A DNA stretch of 64,000 bases from Hyphomicrobium sp. (GCA_030148425.1 JASBTM010000014.1:124001-188000); one strand, 5' to 3'. Counted from the first letter of the stretch, positions 34,965 through 44,281 are shown. Program-made: numbers and translations. Notes: generated by a model from the sequence alone, not told the origin.

Positions 34965-36560
34965 TTAGGGGCCGACCGTATTGATGGGCTCGAGCGAAGC
35001 TCGATTGGGCGCCTTCAGGGTCCGATCGCTGTCGATGGTCGGAATGTTAACGGGACCACCGGGGGCGGCCGGCTTGGTTGACGCCTGGATGCCGAGATCG
35101 CTGTTGTTCACGGCTGGCATCGTCATCTCGACGTTCACAGTGTCACCGGGCTGCAGAATTGTATTCTGGTTCGCTTCCAGCTCGATGAACTGATCGTTGA
35201 CCTGCCGGGAGATGCTGTATCGGATCTTCGGCTGACCATCGTCGATACCCTGGCCGGATGCCGTCGAAGTGAGGCGAAGCGGAGACGTCATCGCCTGCGA
35301 CTTGGTTTCAGCGAGAAGCCGTTCATCCACCGACATTTCCTGGGAAATCTGCTCCAGTCGCGCTTCGGTCGTCTGCGCTTCAACGGTCAAGTCGTTGTCG
35401 CGCTTGTTCTCGTACTCGATCTTCGAGATCTTGGCGCGGCTGACTTCTTGCTGAGCACGGGTACGATCGGCCTCAATACGAAGCCTCTGGCCCTCAAGCT
35501 CAGCAAGGTTCCGCTGCAGTCCCAAAAGGCGCGGCTGCGTGGCCAAGCCTTTGTCGCTGAGACTCTTGATGCCGCTCAGTTCGGCGTTGAGCAAATCAAT
35601 CTGCTTCTGTTGGGCATCGAGAAGTTTACCCGACGTGTCGACTTCCTGCTGAAGGAAGGTCTGAAGCTGATCCAATGCATCGATTTGCGTCCGGTTCGCT
35701 TTCTTGCGCAAATCGAAGACGCTCTGCTCTTTCACCATCACGGAAGCGGTGAATTCGATGGCTTCCGGGTTGCTTACCGAACGCAACTCGCCAGGGAATG
35801 CAATCCGGTCGGCGTCCGCAATTTCGGCGTCCAGCCTGGATTTTCGCGCAACCAGCCGCTGCCGCTCTTGAACCAAGCTCTGATAGTTTCCAGTCGTCGT
35901 CAGCCATTCGCGTTCGAGACGCAGACCGGAGCCTGCCCCATTCCGGAACATTCCGCCGGCAAGGCTGACACTTTGGAGAACGCTCATTCCGGCCGTATAG
36001 GGAAACTCTCCCGTGCGCTCGACGGCGCCCGTGACGTAGATCGGACGGAAATCCGTTACCTCGACCGTCGTGTCCGGAAGCGTCGCCAGATGCAGCCGCT
36101 TCGCCAATTGACGAGAGACAATCGTTCCGAGTTCGGAAGTCGTATAGCCGACAGCCGCTACCGATCCCACCAACGGCATGGAAATCTTGCCCGACGGATC
36201 GACAGTGTAAATCTGATTAAGCGCGGTCCACGAGTAGACTTCGTCGCGCGACGGACGCCACTCAAGTACCTGAATTCTCACGCGGTCGCGGATATTCAGG
36301 CGATAATCGGGAAGGCCGGTTTGGACGCCCGAGTCGTCGGCTTTTGTCTGCGTGTCCGCGAACAACATCGTCTGAGGCGGGCAAACCAGCGCGAACCCGA
36401 AAACCAACATCATCGACAGCGATGCCCACGCCCGGACATTCCGCTTGGGCCGCTCCGCAAACATGAACTTTTCACGCTTGAAAAACTTCAGCATGCTAGA
36501 TCGGGCTCCATTTCGGGCGGCGTTCTTGCCACCATGAGAAATGCGAACAAACTGGTTCAT
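34965..36560 (-). CDS. exoF: Polysaccharide export protein, ExoF-like (Poly_export/SLBB)
   Basis: The protein of about 531 residues has a basic N-terminus of about 45 residues and one hydrophobic stretch (about 50-68) that is a signal or anchor. A Poly_export domain follows (LPDYRLNIRDRVRIQVLEW to VEVTDFRP), then an SLBB part (IYVTGAVERTGEFPYTAGM). A long coiled-coil region (about 215-430) precedes a C-terminal beta segment with LQPGDTVNVE. This is the ExoF layout, a periplasmic/outer-membrane export partner of ExoP and ExoQ. I see no lipobox. The ATG at 36560 has AGAAGG eight bases upstream; a longer 545-residue form is possible. Confidence 0.9.
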   Translation of the reverse strand: MNQFVRISHGGKNAARNGARSSMLKFFKREKFMFAERPKRNVRAWASLSMMLVFGFALVCPPQTMLFADTQTKADDSGVQTGLPDYRLNIRDRVRIQVLEWRPSRDEVYSWTALNQIYTVDPSGKISMPLVGSVAAVGYTTSELGTIVSRQLAKRLHLATLPDTTVEVTDFRPIYVTGAVERTGEFPYTAGMSVLQSVSLAGGMFRNGAGSGLRLEREWLTTTGNYQSLVQERQRLVARKSRLDAEIADADRIAFPGELRSVSNPEAIEFTASVMVKEQSVFDLRKKANRTQIDALDQLQTFLQQEVDTSGKLLDAQQKQIDLLNAELSGIKSLSDKGLATQPRLLGLQRNLAELEGQRLRIEADRTRAQQEVSRAKISKIEYENKRDNDLTVEAQTTEARLEQISQEMSVDERLLAETKSQAMTSPLRLTSTASGQGIDDGQPKIRYSISRQVNDQFIELEANQNTILQPGDTVNVEMTMPAVNNSDLGIQASTKPAAPGGPVNIPTIDSDRTLKAPNRASLEPINTVGP

Positions 36561-36788
36561 CGTTTTGGCCTTCTTAGCTCGCTGCCGCCGTTTCGAGTCC
36601 AACTCAAGCTTCCAAACCGAAAATCACGGTAGTCGGCCCTTTAGCCTTACGGATCGATGGGTTAACAGGCGCAACCTCGACAACCTAAGTTATCACACTG
36701 CACCTTGCACCCAAGCAATCTAAAGTAGGGTTATGCCGTAACTGTTTGGTCCCGAAGCTAAATCCCGATCTCCAAAAGGCGTAGCTCA

Positions 36789-37847
36789 TCATTCAGAGTG
36801 AGTAGAATTTCGTCCCGCGCCAAGGCTGCCTGGACCCCGCAGACCGAAGCCCGCCAACGTCTTTTGCAGCCCGTGCTCGCCGAAGCGCTTGAGAAAGCCA
36901 AGAGCCCAACTCAAGTGCATCGTGATCGCTGCCACCCCGGTAAGAATATACCAGGGCTCACGATCACGAATTGAAAGAAGCAATCCCCATGCCAAACAGG
37001 CCCCGACATAGGCGGCCGGAGGCAACAAGGCCACCGCCCCTACGACCGGCCATGCAGCAAACGAAGCGACGCACATTAAGAGCACCACGACGGGCAGCAC
37101 TTGTCGGACCCGGGGTCGCATTGCATGTTTTAAGAGGGTGTTTGCCCGTCCCCATCCGTGGCGAAAATACTGTCGCGCCAGGGAGGCGAAGCTCTCGCGG
37201 GGGTAATAATCAAGGGTCAGACGCCCGTCCAGGTAGATAAGCCGCCCGCTGCGCGTCAGCCGCGCGTCGAATTCAGCGTCCTCGTTGTACGGCGCGCTTT
37301 CGTCGTATCCGCCAAGCGACCGAAAGACGGCTCTGTCGAATGCGGCGTGATGGCCGTGATCCACGTACCCCGAAAAGGACGCGTTGCGGTGCCGGGAACC
37401 GCCATTCCCAATCCTGCTGTTCTGAGCCGCCGCGATGGCCTTCTGTATGGGAGAGCGCCCGACAGCCCGCATCGATACGACCACGGAAGCAGCATTCGCT
37501 TCCCGCAGAGCGCGTGCACAATTTTTCACAAAGTCTGCCGGGTAGAGCGCATGACAATCGGCTCGGACCATAATGTTCGACTTTGGGTCGCATCTCTCCG
37601 CTGCGATATTTATCGCGGCAGACTGGATGCGCCGGGGGTTGTGGAGCAATTTGATACGCGGATTGGTTGCGGCGAGCTGCTCTACGATGCTGCGTGTTTG
37701 ATCTGTGCTGCCCCCCTCCATGACGAGAAGCTCGTAATCGAGCGTCCCGTCGACAGGCAGCAGCGAGCCGATTGAGGCCGCGATGTATTTTTCCTCGTTC
37801 AAGGCCGGCATCACGATGCTGACGAACGGCGTTGAAGACGAATTCAC
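36789..37847 (-). CDS. exoA: ExoA-like GT2 glycosyltransferase
   Basis: The protein of about 352 residues is very like succinoglycan ExoA. It has VSIVMPALNEEKYIAASI, LLVMEGGSTDQTR, NPRRIQSAAINIAA, VRADCHALYP, GNGGSRHRN and the VDHGHHAAFDRAVFRSLGGYDE block, followed by NEDAEFDARL. Two or three membrane helices lie in the last third. ExoA adds a glucose to the lipid-linked intermediate; whether the same sugar is used here is unknown. The start is a GTG at 37847 with GGAG seven bases upstream, which removes 33 residues from the longest frame. Confidence 0.88.
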   Translation of the reverse strand: MNSSSTPFVSIVMPALNEEKYIAASIGSLLPVDGTLDYELLVMEGGSTDQTRSIVEQLAATNPRIKLLHNPRRIQSAAINIAAERCDPKSNIMVRADCHALYPADFVKNCARALREANAASVVVSMRAVGRSPIQKAIAAAQNSRIGNGGSRHRNASFSGYVDHGHHAAFDRAVFRSLGGYDESAPYNEDAEFDARLTRSGRLIYLDGRLTLDYYPRESFASLARQYFRHGWGRANTLLKHAMRPRVRQVLPVVVLLMCVASFAAWPVVGAVALLPPAAYVGACLAWGLLLSIRDREPWYILTGVAAITMHLSWALGFLKRFGEHGLQKTLAGFGLRGPGSLGAGRNSTHSE

Positions 37848-38073
37848 TAGGCTACTCCAACCACACACAGGCAGCGATGCGACGCAGATATGACCAGGAC
37901 TCTCGAAAACCTTGCCAAATCGCCCTTGCGGACGGCAGCCCAGCATACTGAGAGGATCGGCTAGGGTCGTTCTTCCGAGTGAATTACTTTCAAATTATCA
38001 TTTTTTTATTTCCGACATAGTGCAGCGGCGCGCCTTCCGAGCATCGTCATTAATTTTCTACAAACGGCCTCGG

Positions 38074-39135
38074 TCATGATCCTTTAAATGCTCGCGCGAT
38101 TTCAGATACCCGCCTTTGCGCAAATTTGCTGCTTCGGACGAGGTCGGCAAACATCGCGACCGGAAAACCGGCCAGCGCCGGATGATCGAAACTCAGAAAA
38201 TTCATGAGCCGATCGACTCTTCTCGTGGGCTGAAGCCAACCTGACGAAACAAGAGCATGCGCATGCTGACGGGCGACAGCGGCGTAGGGAGAGAAGCGGC
38301 CGTAAAACGCGCAGAACTTCTCCCATTTTCCGAATGCTTGCGGTTGCGGCCACCAGGGTTTCTGGCCCATCGAATGAACAAGAGGCGCGAACCCCCTGCG
38401 CAAATGATACATTCTTTCGGGCACGGTATAGCCGTATGGCCCGAAGAATTGCACAATGTCGGTTCCTCTCTCCAGGAAACGGAGGGGTAAATTGGAGAAC
38501 TCTTTGCTCGCCAGCAGTGCCGTAAGCACATCCTGGTCGCCGAGCATGTGGATCGGTCGTGGATCTTCGGCCTGCGGATTGGCCGGCTTCAGCTGCGCCG
38601 CCTGATATTCGGAGGAACCGAGCAAGTCTTTCCATCTGAGAAGCAACGCACGATGTTGCGTCGTCATTCTAAGAACCGCGGTATTCAGCGCGAAGGGAAG
38701 AACGCGCCCTACATCCATTCCCCACATGGTCGTTCTTAGCGCTTCGCCGTCTGAATGGCTTTCGACAAGCGCTTCTTCTGCGATGACGACAGTGGACGGA
38801 GAAAGACCGTCGAAGAATGGCTGAATGTCGCCGGAAACAATAAGATCCGTATCGAGCCAGACGATATCCTCGAAGCCTTCGTCGAGAAGCTGGAGCAACG
38901 CATCCGGCTTGACGTTGTACTTACTGAATTTGCCCTTAATCGGATCGAGGCGCAGACGACAGTTGGGATATCCGGCAAGCCACGTTTTGAATTCCTCGCT
39001 CGCAACCGGATAGAACACGAGAGATCGGAACGTTGGGGAATGGATCGAAAGACTGTGAATGAGCAGGCGCAGTCCCGGCTCCATCGAAGCTCGGTCTTCG
39101 GCGATGCAAATCATAGCCTCGGAGCCTTGGACCAT
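38074..39135 (-). CDS. GT-A type putative glycosyltransferase
   Basis: The protein of about 353 residues has an early MICIAEDRASMEPGLRLLIHSL strand-helix pattern and a WLDTDLIV metal motif (D-x-D) near residue 100, as in GT8-like and related nucleotide-sugar transferases. MLGDQDVLTALL later matches the second acidic motif of these enzymes. I do not recognise a closer family. No membrane segment is visible. I choose the ATG at 39135 (AGGG eight bases upstream); a GTG at 39165 would add ten residues. Confidence 0.78.
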   Translation of the reverse strand: MVQGSEAMICIAEDRASMEPGLRLLIHSLSIHSPTFRSLVFYPVASEEFKTWLAGYPNCRLRLDPIKGKFSKYNVKPDALLQLLDEGFEDIVWLDTDLIVSGDIQPFFDGLSPSTVVIAEEALVESHSDGEALRTTMWGMDVGRVLPFALNTAVLRMTTQHRALLLRWKDLLGSSEYQAAQLKPANPQAEDPRPIHMLGDQDVLTALLASKEFSNLPLRFLERGTDIVQFFGPYGYTVPERMYHLRRGFAPLVHSMGQKPWWPQPQAFGKWEKFCAFYGRFSPYAAVARQHAHALVSSGWLQPTRRVDRLMNFLSFDHPALAGFPVAMFADLVRSSKFAQRRVSEIARAFKGS

Positions 39136-39429
39136 TCTTGCGACCCTATTTTGGGTAAGCTTCACCCCACCCCATGGTGGCAGATCGGAATAACGAACAC
39201 AATCTGCCTACAAATCATTTCGGCCTACGGACTTCATCGCAACTTGACTGCGGAGTATGTTCCTCGGCAATTTCTTCTCCGCAACTCCCGGCGGCGGCCG
39301 GGAACGCAGCGATCCATTCCTCTACTTGTCCTCTCTATCCAGACTCAAATTCTATTGCCGTTAAGACTTAACTTGCCGCCTTCGAATACGTTGGCTCTGC
39401 GCGAAGCCAGATGAAGTGATCGAACGACC

Positions 39430-40593
39430 ATGAAAGCAGTCTACTTCGGCGGAGATATTACAAATCCAACATTGATACTGAGAATTTCTTCGCTTCGTGC
39501 GGCGGGAGTAGACGTCACGTCGTTCACGTTTCGGCGAAAAAAGTTCAATGTCGATTTCCAGCCGGTTTGGCCGAACCATCACCTCGGACAGACGACGGAC
39601 CGTAGATACCCGTTTCGGATTTTCGCAATTTTACGCGCGTGCTACGTCATCGCTCGAAACAGGGCTGCTTTCGAAAACATCTCTTTTCTCTACGCACGCA
39701 TGATCGACATGGCGCTGCTGGCACAATTCGCTAAGTGGTGGCACAAGCTCGACGCCAAGCTCATTTATGAAGTTGAAGATGTTCAAGCGATCTTCTTCAA
39801 AAAGAGCATCGCGGGAGCCTTATTTCGACGCGTGGAACGTTGGCTTCTCTCGCGCACGCAGCTCTTGGTCGTCATGTCTCCCGGCTTCATCCGCGGCTAC
39901 TTCACTCCGGTTCAAGGATATCGCGGCCCTTGGTTCGTCCTCGAAAACAAGCTCCAACTACCCACGCCGGCGGCGCCGATGGGTTCCGCCTCTCAGCAAT
40001 GGCGCGATATCCGGGACAAGTGGGTGATCGGATGGAACGGCACACTGCGATGCGAGCGCAGTATGAAAATCCTGTCAGACATCGCAAGCAGGCTGGGAGA
40101 CCGCGTGGAAATCCGCACGCGCGGCTTCCCCACCGAGACGGGACTGTCGCGCTATCTCAGTCGAATCGGCGAACATTCCAACTGGCATTACTCGGGTGAA
40201 TACAAAATCCCCGACGATCTCGAAGAGATGTATGGCGGCGTGCATTTCAGTTGGTGTCTCGACTTCCTCGACACCAATGGAAATTCCGAATTGCTGCTGG
40301 CCTGCCGCATGTATCAAGGCGGTTACTATGGGTCAGTCCCGCTTGTCGCGCGCGACACTGAGATGGAGCGTTTTCTCGCGCCCCATCGCATAGGACACGC
40401 ATTCGGCGAACCTCTCGCCGAAACGATTTCGACGTTTCTCGAAGGACTGACTTGGAGCGACTATGAAGCGGAGCGAGAACGAGTCCTACGATTGGGACCG
40501 ACACTGTTTCTCGATAGCGGAAAGGACGTCCGGCGCTTGCTCGACGCGATAGCAGCAGCACCGACGAATGATGAGCCTGCCTCCGGCAATTGA
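39430..40593 (+). CDS. GT-B-like glycosyltransferase, paralogue of the 1812 gene
   Basis: The 387-residue protein is homologous along its length to the one at 1812-3047. Shared features are a KAVYFGGD opening, FRRKKFNVDFQPVWPN (the other copy has RRRHDKPVLEPNW), FLYARMIDMALLAQ, LIYEVEDVQA, GPWFVLENKL and VIGWNGTLRCERS, plus RMYQGGYYGSVPLVAR near the nucleotide site. It lacks the 28-residue leader of the other copy. The two genes lie near opposite ends of the polysaccharide region. It converges with the SqdB-like gene after 11 bp. Substrates are unknown. Confidence 0.82.
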   Translation: MKAVYFGGDITNPTLILRISSLRAAGVDVTSFTFRRKKFNVDFQPVWPNHHLGQTTDRRYPFRIFAILRACYVIARNRAAFENISFLYARMIDMALLAQFAKWWHKLDAKLIYEVEDVQAIFFKKSIAGALFRRVERWLLSRTQLLVVMSPGFIRGYFTPVQGYRGPWFVLENKLQLPTPAAPMGSASQQWRDIRDKWVIGWNGTLRCERSMKILSDIASRLGDRVEIRTRGFPTETGLSRYLSRIGEHSNWHYSGEYKIPDDLEEMYGGVHFSWCLDFLDTNGNSELLLACRMYQGGYYGSVPLVARDTEMERFLAPHRIGHAFGEPLAETISTFLEGLTWSDYEAERERVLRLGPTLFLDSGKDVRRLLDAIAAAPTNDEPASGN

Positions 40594-40604
40594 TGCTTGT
40601 CCGA

Positions 40605-41756
40605 TCACGCTGCGGCGAGCAACCGGCCCTCGTCGCATCGCTTGGAATATCGTTCGACGACGTCTTTGATTTCCAGAAGCAATCCCTCACAAATCCTTTT
40701 CGGGGCGAACCCCAAAGCCGAGAGGCCCGCATTGGATACGTCGAGCTCGTTGCTCATCGGCTCCTTTCTCGGGTTATCGATAAATCTTGTTTCTACGTCG
40801 CCGACGAGCGACGCGGTGATCCGGGCCAAATCGACAACTCTTTGCGTTTCTGCGAGCTGATTTAGCACCCTCAGCCGCGAGCCGGAGGCGGGAGGATTAT
40901 TAAGCGCGAGTTCGATGCAGCGGACGGTATCGGTGATATGGATAAAGGCTCGGGTCTGTTCGCCGGATCCATAGATCGTGATGGGTCGACCGAGCACCGC
41001 CTGGAGCACAAAACGGTTCAGTACCGTACCGAAGACTGCATCATAATCGAAGCGATTGACGAGACGTTCGTCCAAACTCGTTTCGGCCGTCTGCGTACCC
41101 CATACGGTGCCCTGCACCAGGTCCGTGGCGCGGACGCCTTCGTTTTTGCAATAGAAGTCGAGAAGAAGCTGATCTTGAGCCTTTGTCAGATGATAGATCG
41201 AAATGGGATTGGGCGGATGTAGAATCTCCCGGTCGCTGACGGCGTCCATCGACCTCATGCTGACGTGCACATATCCATCGGGGATGCGATATCCGAGGGT
41301 TTCATAGCCATAAATTCCAATCGAGCTCAGGTGCACGATATGGGCATCGAGCCGGCACTCGATCTGTGCAGCGAGAACGTTGTGCGTCGAGGTGAGATTC
41401 TGCTCGACCGTGAATCTTCGATGTTCGATTGAACTCATCGAATAGGGCACCGACCTCTGCTCTGCGAGATGCACGATCGCCTCGGGTCTCTCAGCATCGA
41501 GAAGAGCGCGAAGCGCATTATAATCGCGAGCTATATCGATGTTTGACCAATGGATCTCGCGACCGCTGACTTCGCGCCATGCCCGCAGCCGGTCTTCCAG
41601 CGGCAAGATCGGTGTCAACGACGCGGTGCCGAGCTCGGCGTCGATACGCCTCCGGCAGCCATTATCAATAATTCTAACGTCGTGACCGCTTGCGGAGAGA
41701 GAGAGAGCTGTTGGCCAACCGCAAAATCCGTCACCACCAAGAACAAAAATTCTCAT
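40605..41756 (-). CDS. sqdB: UDP-sulfoquinovose synthase-like protein
   Basis: This 383-residue extended SDR is closely like SQD1/SqdB, which makes UDP-sulfoquinovose from UDP-glucose and sulfite. The signs are MRIFVLGGDGFCGWPTALSLS, RRRIDAELGTASLTPI, EHRRFTVEQNLTSTHNVL, GYRIPDGYV, ATDLVQGTVWGTQTAET, NRFDYDAVFGTVLNRF and SGEQTRAFIHITDTVRCIELAL. The catalytic Y-x-x-x-K is IYHLTK. The usual Thr-Met-Gly of the active-site loop reads Ser-Ile-Gly. No SqdC, SqdD or SqdX gene for sulfolipid synthesis is nearby. Here it may supply sulfoquinovose to a polysaccharide. Confidence 0.88.
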   Translation of the reverse strand: MRIFVLGGDGFCGWPTALSLSASGHDVRIIDNGCRRRIDAELGTASLTPILPLEDRLRAWREVSGREIHWSNIDIARDYNALRALLDAERPEAIVHLAEQRSVPYSMSSIEHRRFTVEQNLTSTHNVLAAQIECRLDAHIVHLSSIGIYGYETLGYRIPDGYVHVSMRSMDAVSDREILHPPNPISIYHLTKAQDQLLLDFYCKNEGVRATDLVQGTVWGTQTAETSLDERLVNRFDYDAVFGTVLNRFVLQAVLGRPITIYGSGEQTRAFIHITDTVRCIELALNNPPASGSRLRVLNQLAETQRVVDLARITASLVGDVETRFIDNPRKEPMSNELDVSNAGLSALGFAPKRICEGLLLEIKDVVERYSKRCDEGRLLAAA

Positions 41757-42054
41757 CGCCTATAAATTAGCCTCTCACGACCCGAAGGGCGTTTCGGTTA
41801 GATTTAAAAAAATCCAGGCCGTCTTGTTAGCGGTATCACGCAGCCTACTGAAGAAAGAGGGGAAGAAATAAAAAAAGATGAAAATTTCGCGAATTGCGCT
41901 TACCGGACGGGCTGCGCGCTTAACCTCTTCCGAGCCCGCGGACCTTACGCCCTCGGAAGCCGAGTAGATTTCACAATATCGGACTTAGTCCCTCGACCTA
42001 GCCCGATATGGACGTGCTTCGACTGCTCCATTTCGGGTCATCAAGTAACGCCAG
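41757..42054. other. 298-bp gap, no gene supported
   Basis: The gap lies between the SqdB-like gene and the frameshifted membrane protein gene. It holds a short AT-rich self-complementary stretch (GATTT to AAATC, near 41801-41814) and an A-rich run at 41869-41885. I see no open frame with coding character and no clear terminator. Confidence 0.35.
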
Positions 42055-43568
42055 TTAAAGGGCAGCCTTGCTCTCCAAGGAAGAGAAGGAAGAGGCGGAC
42101 GTCTCGCGCCGCGTGCTGGAAATTTTGGATGCGTACCGCGCCTTCAGTACGGCCAACAGACAGACAATGGCACTCACCATAGTCGGAAGCATGTAGCGAC
42201 CGTCACTCGCTACGCCGAAGAAAACCAGCATGAGAAAATTCCCGACGCCCACCGCGGCGCTGACGCTCGCTAGAAGGTCGGCGGGCGTCCTGTCGCGAAA
42301 TTTCCAGGCCAACAAGAACATGCAAATGAATGGAGATAATATTATTAGACTTCTATTGAAGACCAGTTGTTCGACAATATCGAAAGGACGAGATTTTATA
42401 CCTCCATCCCAAGGTAAGAACATATTCAGCTTACTGCAACTTTCCAAAACCCCTCCGCTGCGCTCCGCGACGGCGTTTTGACATTTCAATAACTCATCAT
42501 GCGAATTGGTTGCATTTTCTGTTTGATCGCGTGCGCTTGTGCTGGCTTCCTGCCGTTCAACTATCACCACCCCGATGCGATTGACCGGCTGACCATACTC
42601 GATTGGGGACATATGGCGCAGCAATGTAAAGGCGAACACTGCGCGATGCTCAATATACGCTAGCGGATGAGCTGCGATGATCTCAAACCATCTTCCGATA
42701 ACCTGCGTCTTCCCGACCTTGTAAGTTACCTGCTCGAACGCGTAGGAGTAGCGCTTGCAGTCCCCGTAACCCCACTTAGCAAAGGGATCCCAACGCAAGG
42801 GCGTAAAGCAGTCGGAAACCTTTGGAAGTCCACTTCTGGCCAGGCAGGAAGGGTAGCGAAGAGATCTTGATGCAAGACGGTCGACATGCCGGCGACATCA
42901 AATATGATGAGAGACTGCTCTGGAAATGCGTCCTTTGCCCCGAAAATATACTTATTAATGGCGCCCGTAGTGGGAATTGCTAAGACCGAAATTGATATTG
43001 CGACCAGAATATTTCTGAATAAACGCCATCCTCGCCAATAAAGGGTGGCTCCCACGCTTACGGCTATCGCGAAAATCACAAAATTGGTCGGCCTCACGAG
43101 TAATGCGATTATAGAGCAGACGCCAATCGCCCACACTCGCGAAGAACCTTTGAGATAATCCAAGCCGCCCAGAGCGGACAGAATTACGGCTACGAATATC
43201 ACATCTTTCGATATGAAGCCGCTCAAGGGAATTAATCCAATAACGAAAATAGGGCTCAACGGCCTATTGACCTGCTTATCGGTCAGGAGCGCGGCCGGAT
43301 AGGGAAACAGCATCAGGCATTGAAGGAGAAGAGCCCCCGAGGGCTGCTCCAAAGGCGGGGACAACAGCGACCAAAGCCAGGTAACAATAGGAGAGTGCCA
43401 ATTGTTGATGGCGTCGATAAATTTTGCCTGAATCAACATGTCGTAGGAATCGGGATTCAGGCGGCCCGGATAGTTTAAACACCAAGAACCCACAACCATT
43501 GCGCCATAGCACAAGGCCCATTTCCCCACGTCGATGGAGTGTTGATCGTTCGACAAGCTTCGCCCCAA
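42055..43568 (-). pseudogene. Membrane protein gene interrupted by a frameshift
   Basis: Two overlapping minus-strand frames together make one GT-C-like membrane protein. The upstream frame (43568 to 42726) gives about nine helices, with NPDSYDMLIQ and NNWHSPIVTW after the first one, and continues to about LHQDLFATLPAW. The downstream frame (from about 42860 to 42055) begins to make sense near SDCFTPLRWDPFAKW, gives a soluble loop, and ends in three helices and a Ser-rich tail. Neither half is complete alone, and the change of frame falls between about 42800 and 42870. It may be a true pseudogene, a programmed shift or a sequencing error. The start is a TTG without a clear binding site. The function would be like that of the other GT-C-like proteins at 1 and 4229. 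Confidence 0.7.
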
Positions 43569-43794
43569 GGATTACGGCGCCCGCTTATTCACTTGTCTGC
43601 CTTCCGCCCGTTCGAAGAATTACTTCTCGCCCTCCCGGAGGAGAGGAAGCGCGGGCTGGCGCCATGCTAATCGGACGATCAATCCTTGACTATCGCGTCC
43701 GCTCATCAATTGGACGTACACGCATTAACTTAGCCTGTAATGAGAAGGTTTAAGCCATCGGCCGTGTCGACGGATTAAACCTCTGCATTTCTCA

Positions 43795-43825
43795 GCGCGA
43801 GGGCGCTATCAACTCGCCCTCGCGC
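43795..43825 (-). terminator. Perfect 11-bp hairpin across the end of a small gene
   Basis: GCGCGAGGGCG at 43795-43805 and CGCCCTCGCGC at 43815-43825 are perfect inverted repeats around a nine-base loop. The stop codon of the small gene (43809-43811) lies in the loop. No T-run follows on the minus strand, so it may end transcription inefficiently or stabilise the transcript. Confidence 0.5.
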
Positions 43826-44087
43826 GGGAGCCAGCGACCGACCTCAACGTCTGGCTGACGTGAGCAGCACTTGTGCCAAGGGGCAGGAACAGCGTTTGCG
43901 TCCGCCCCGTGCAATCGGCGAATTGTATACGAAAAGTGTCCTTGTGCAGGCCGGACGGCTCAATCTGGATCGCGCGGATGCCAAGGCCATCGGCGGTGTT
44001 CCGGATCAAAACGGTCCGGTCGTCGACCGGCGGACGTTGAGAGATCTTCGGCTGCCGTGCGGATTGGTATTTTTCGGGTTTCATCAT
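43809..44087 (-). CDS. Small hypothetical protein, 92 residues
   Basis: I do not recognise this protein. It is basic, with a proline- and lysine-rich start (MMKPEKYQSARQPK), a central beta-like stretch (TVLIRNTADGLGIRAIQIEP, then KDTFRIQFADCTGRTQTLFLP) and an Arg/Ser tail. No signal peptide or membrane helix is seen. Support comes from its amino acid makeup, a perfect hairpin at its 3' end and a dyad just before its start. The ATG at 44087 is chosen; a GTG two codons earlier is possible. Confidence 0.5.
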   Translation of the reverse strand: MMKPEKYQSARQPKISQRPPVDDRTVLIRNTADGLGIRAIQIEPSGLHKDTFRIQFADCTGRTQTLFLPLGTSAAHVSQTLRSVAGSRARAS

Positions 44088-44093
44088 CGACAC

Positions 44094-44115
44094 TCACTCA
44101 TGATTTTGTGAGTGA
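44094..44115. promoter_or_regulatory. Dyad just upstream of the small gene
   Basis: TCACTCA at 44094-44100 and TGAGTGA at 44109-44115 are perfect inverted repeats with eight bases between. The dyad begins seven bases before the start codon of the 92-residue gene, so it could be an operator or an mRNA hairpin that hides the ribosome binding site. Confidence 0.45.
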
Positions 44116-44242
44116 TGAGCAAGCTCCGCGCCAAGACGCCCGTCCCATTCTCGGGATATTTGGGTCGCCGGAAGAATTATAGCGGGCGAGATAAGGGCCC
44201 GCATCGATGGTGGCGGGACACTGCAGAACAATAGGTCGCTTT

Positions 44243-44273
44243 AAAAACAGAGAGAGGGGATCGCTCCCCTCTC
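44243..44273 (-). terminator. Rho-independent terminator of the outer-membrane protein gene
   Basis: Read on the minus strand, GAGAGGGGA pairs perfectly with TCCCCTCTC (44252-44260 and 44265-44273) around a four-base loop. It is followed within three bases by five Ts. It begins nine bases past the stop of the gene at 44282. This is the clearest intrinsic terminator in the window. Confidence 0.85.
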
Positions 44274-44281
44274 GGCCGTCA

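Noticed and set aside
35448..36632. 394-codon plus-strand open frame
   Set aside because: Antisense to exoF; no motif or binding site supports it.
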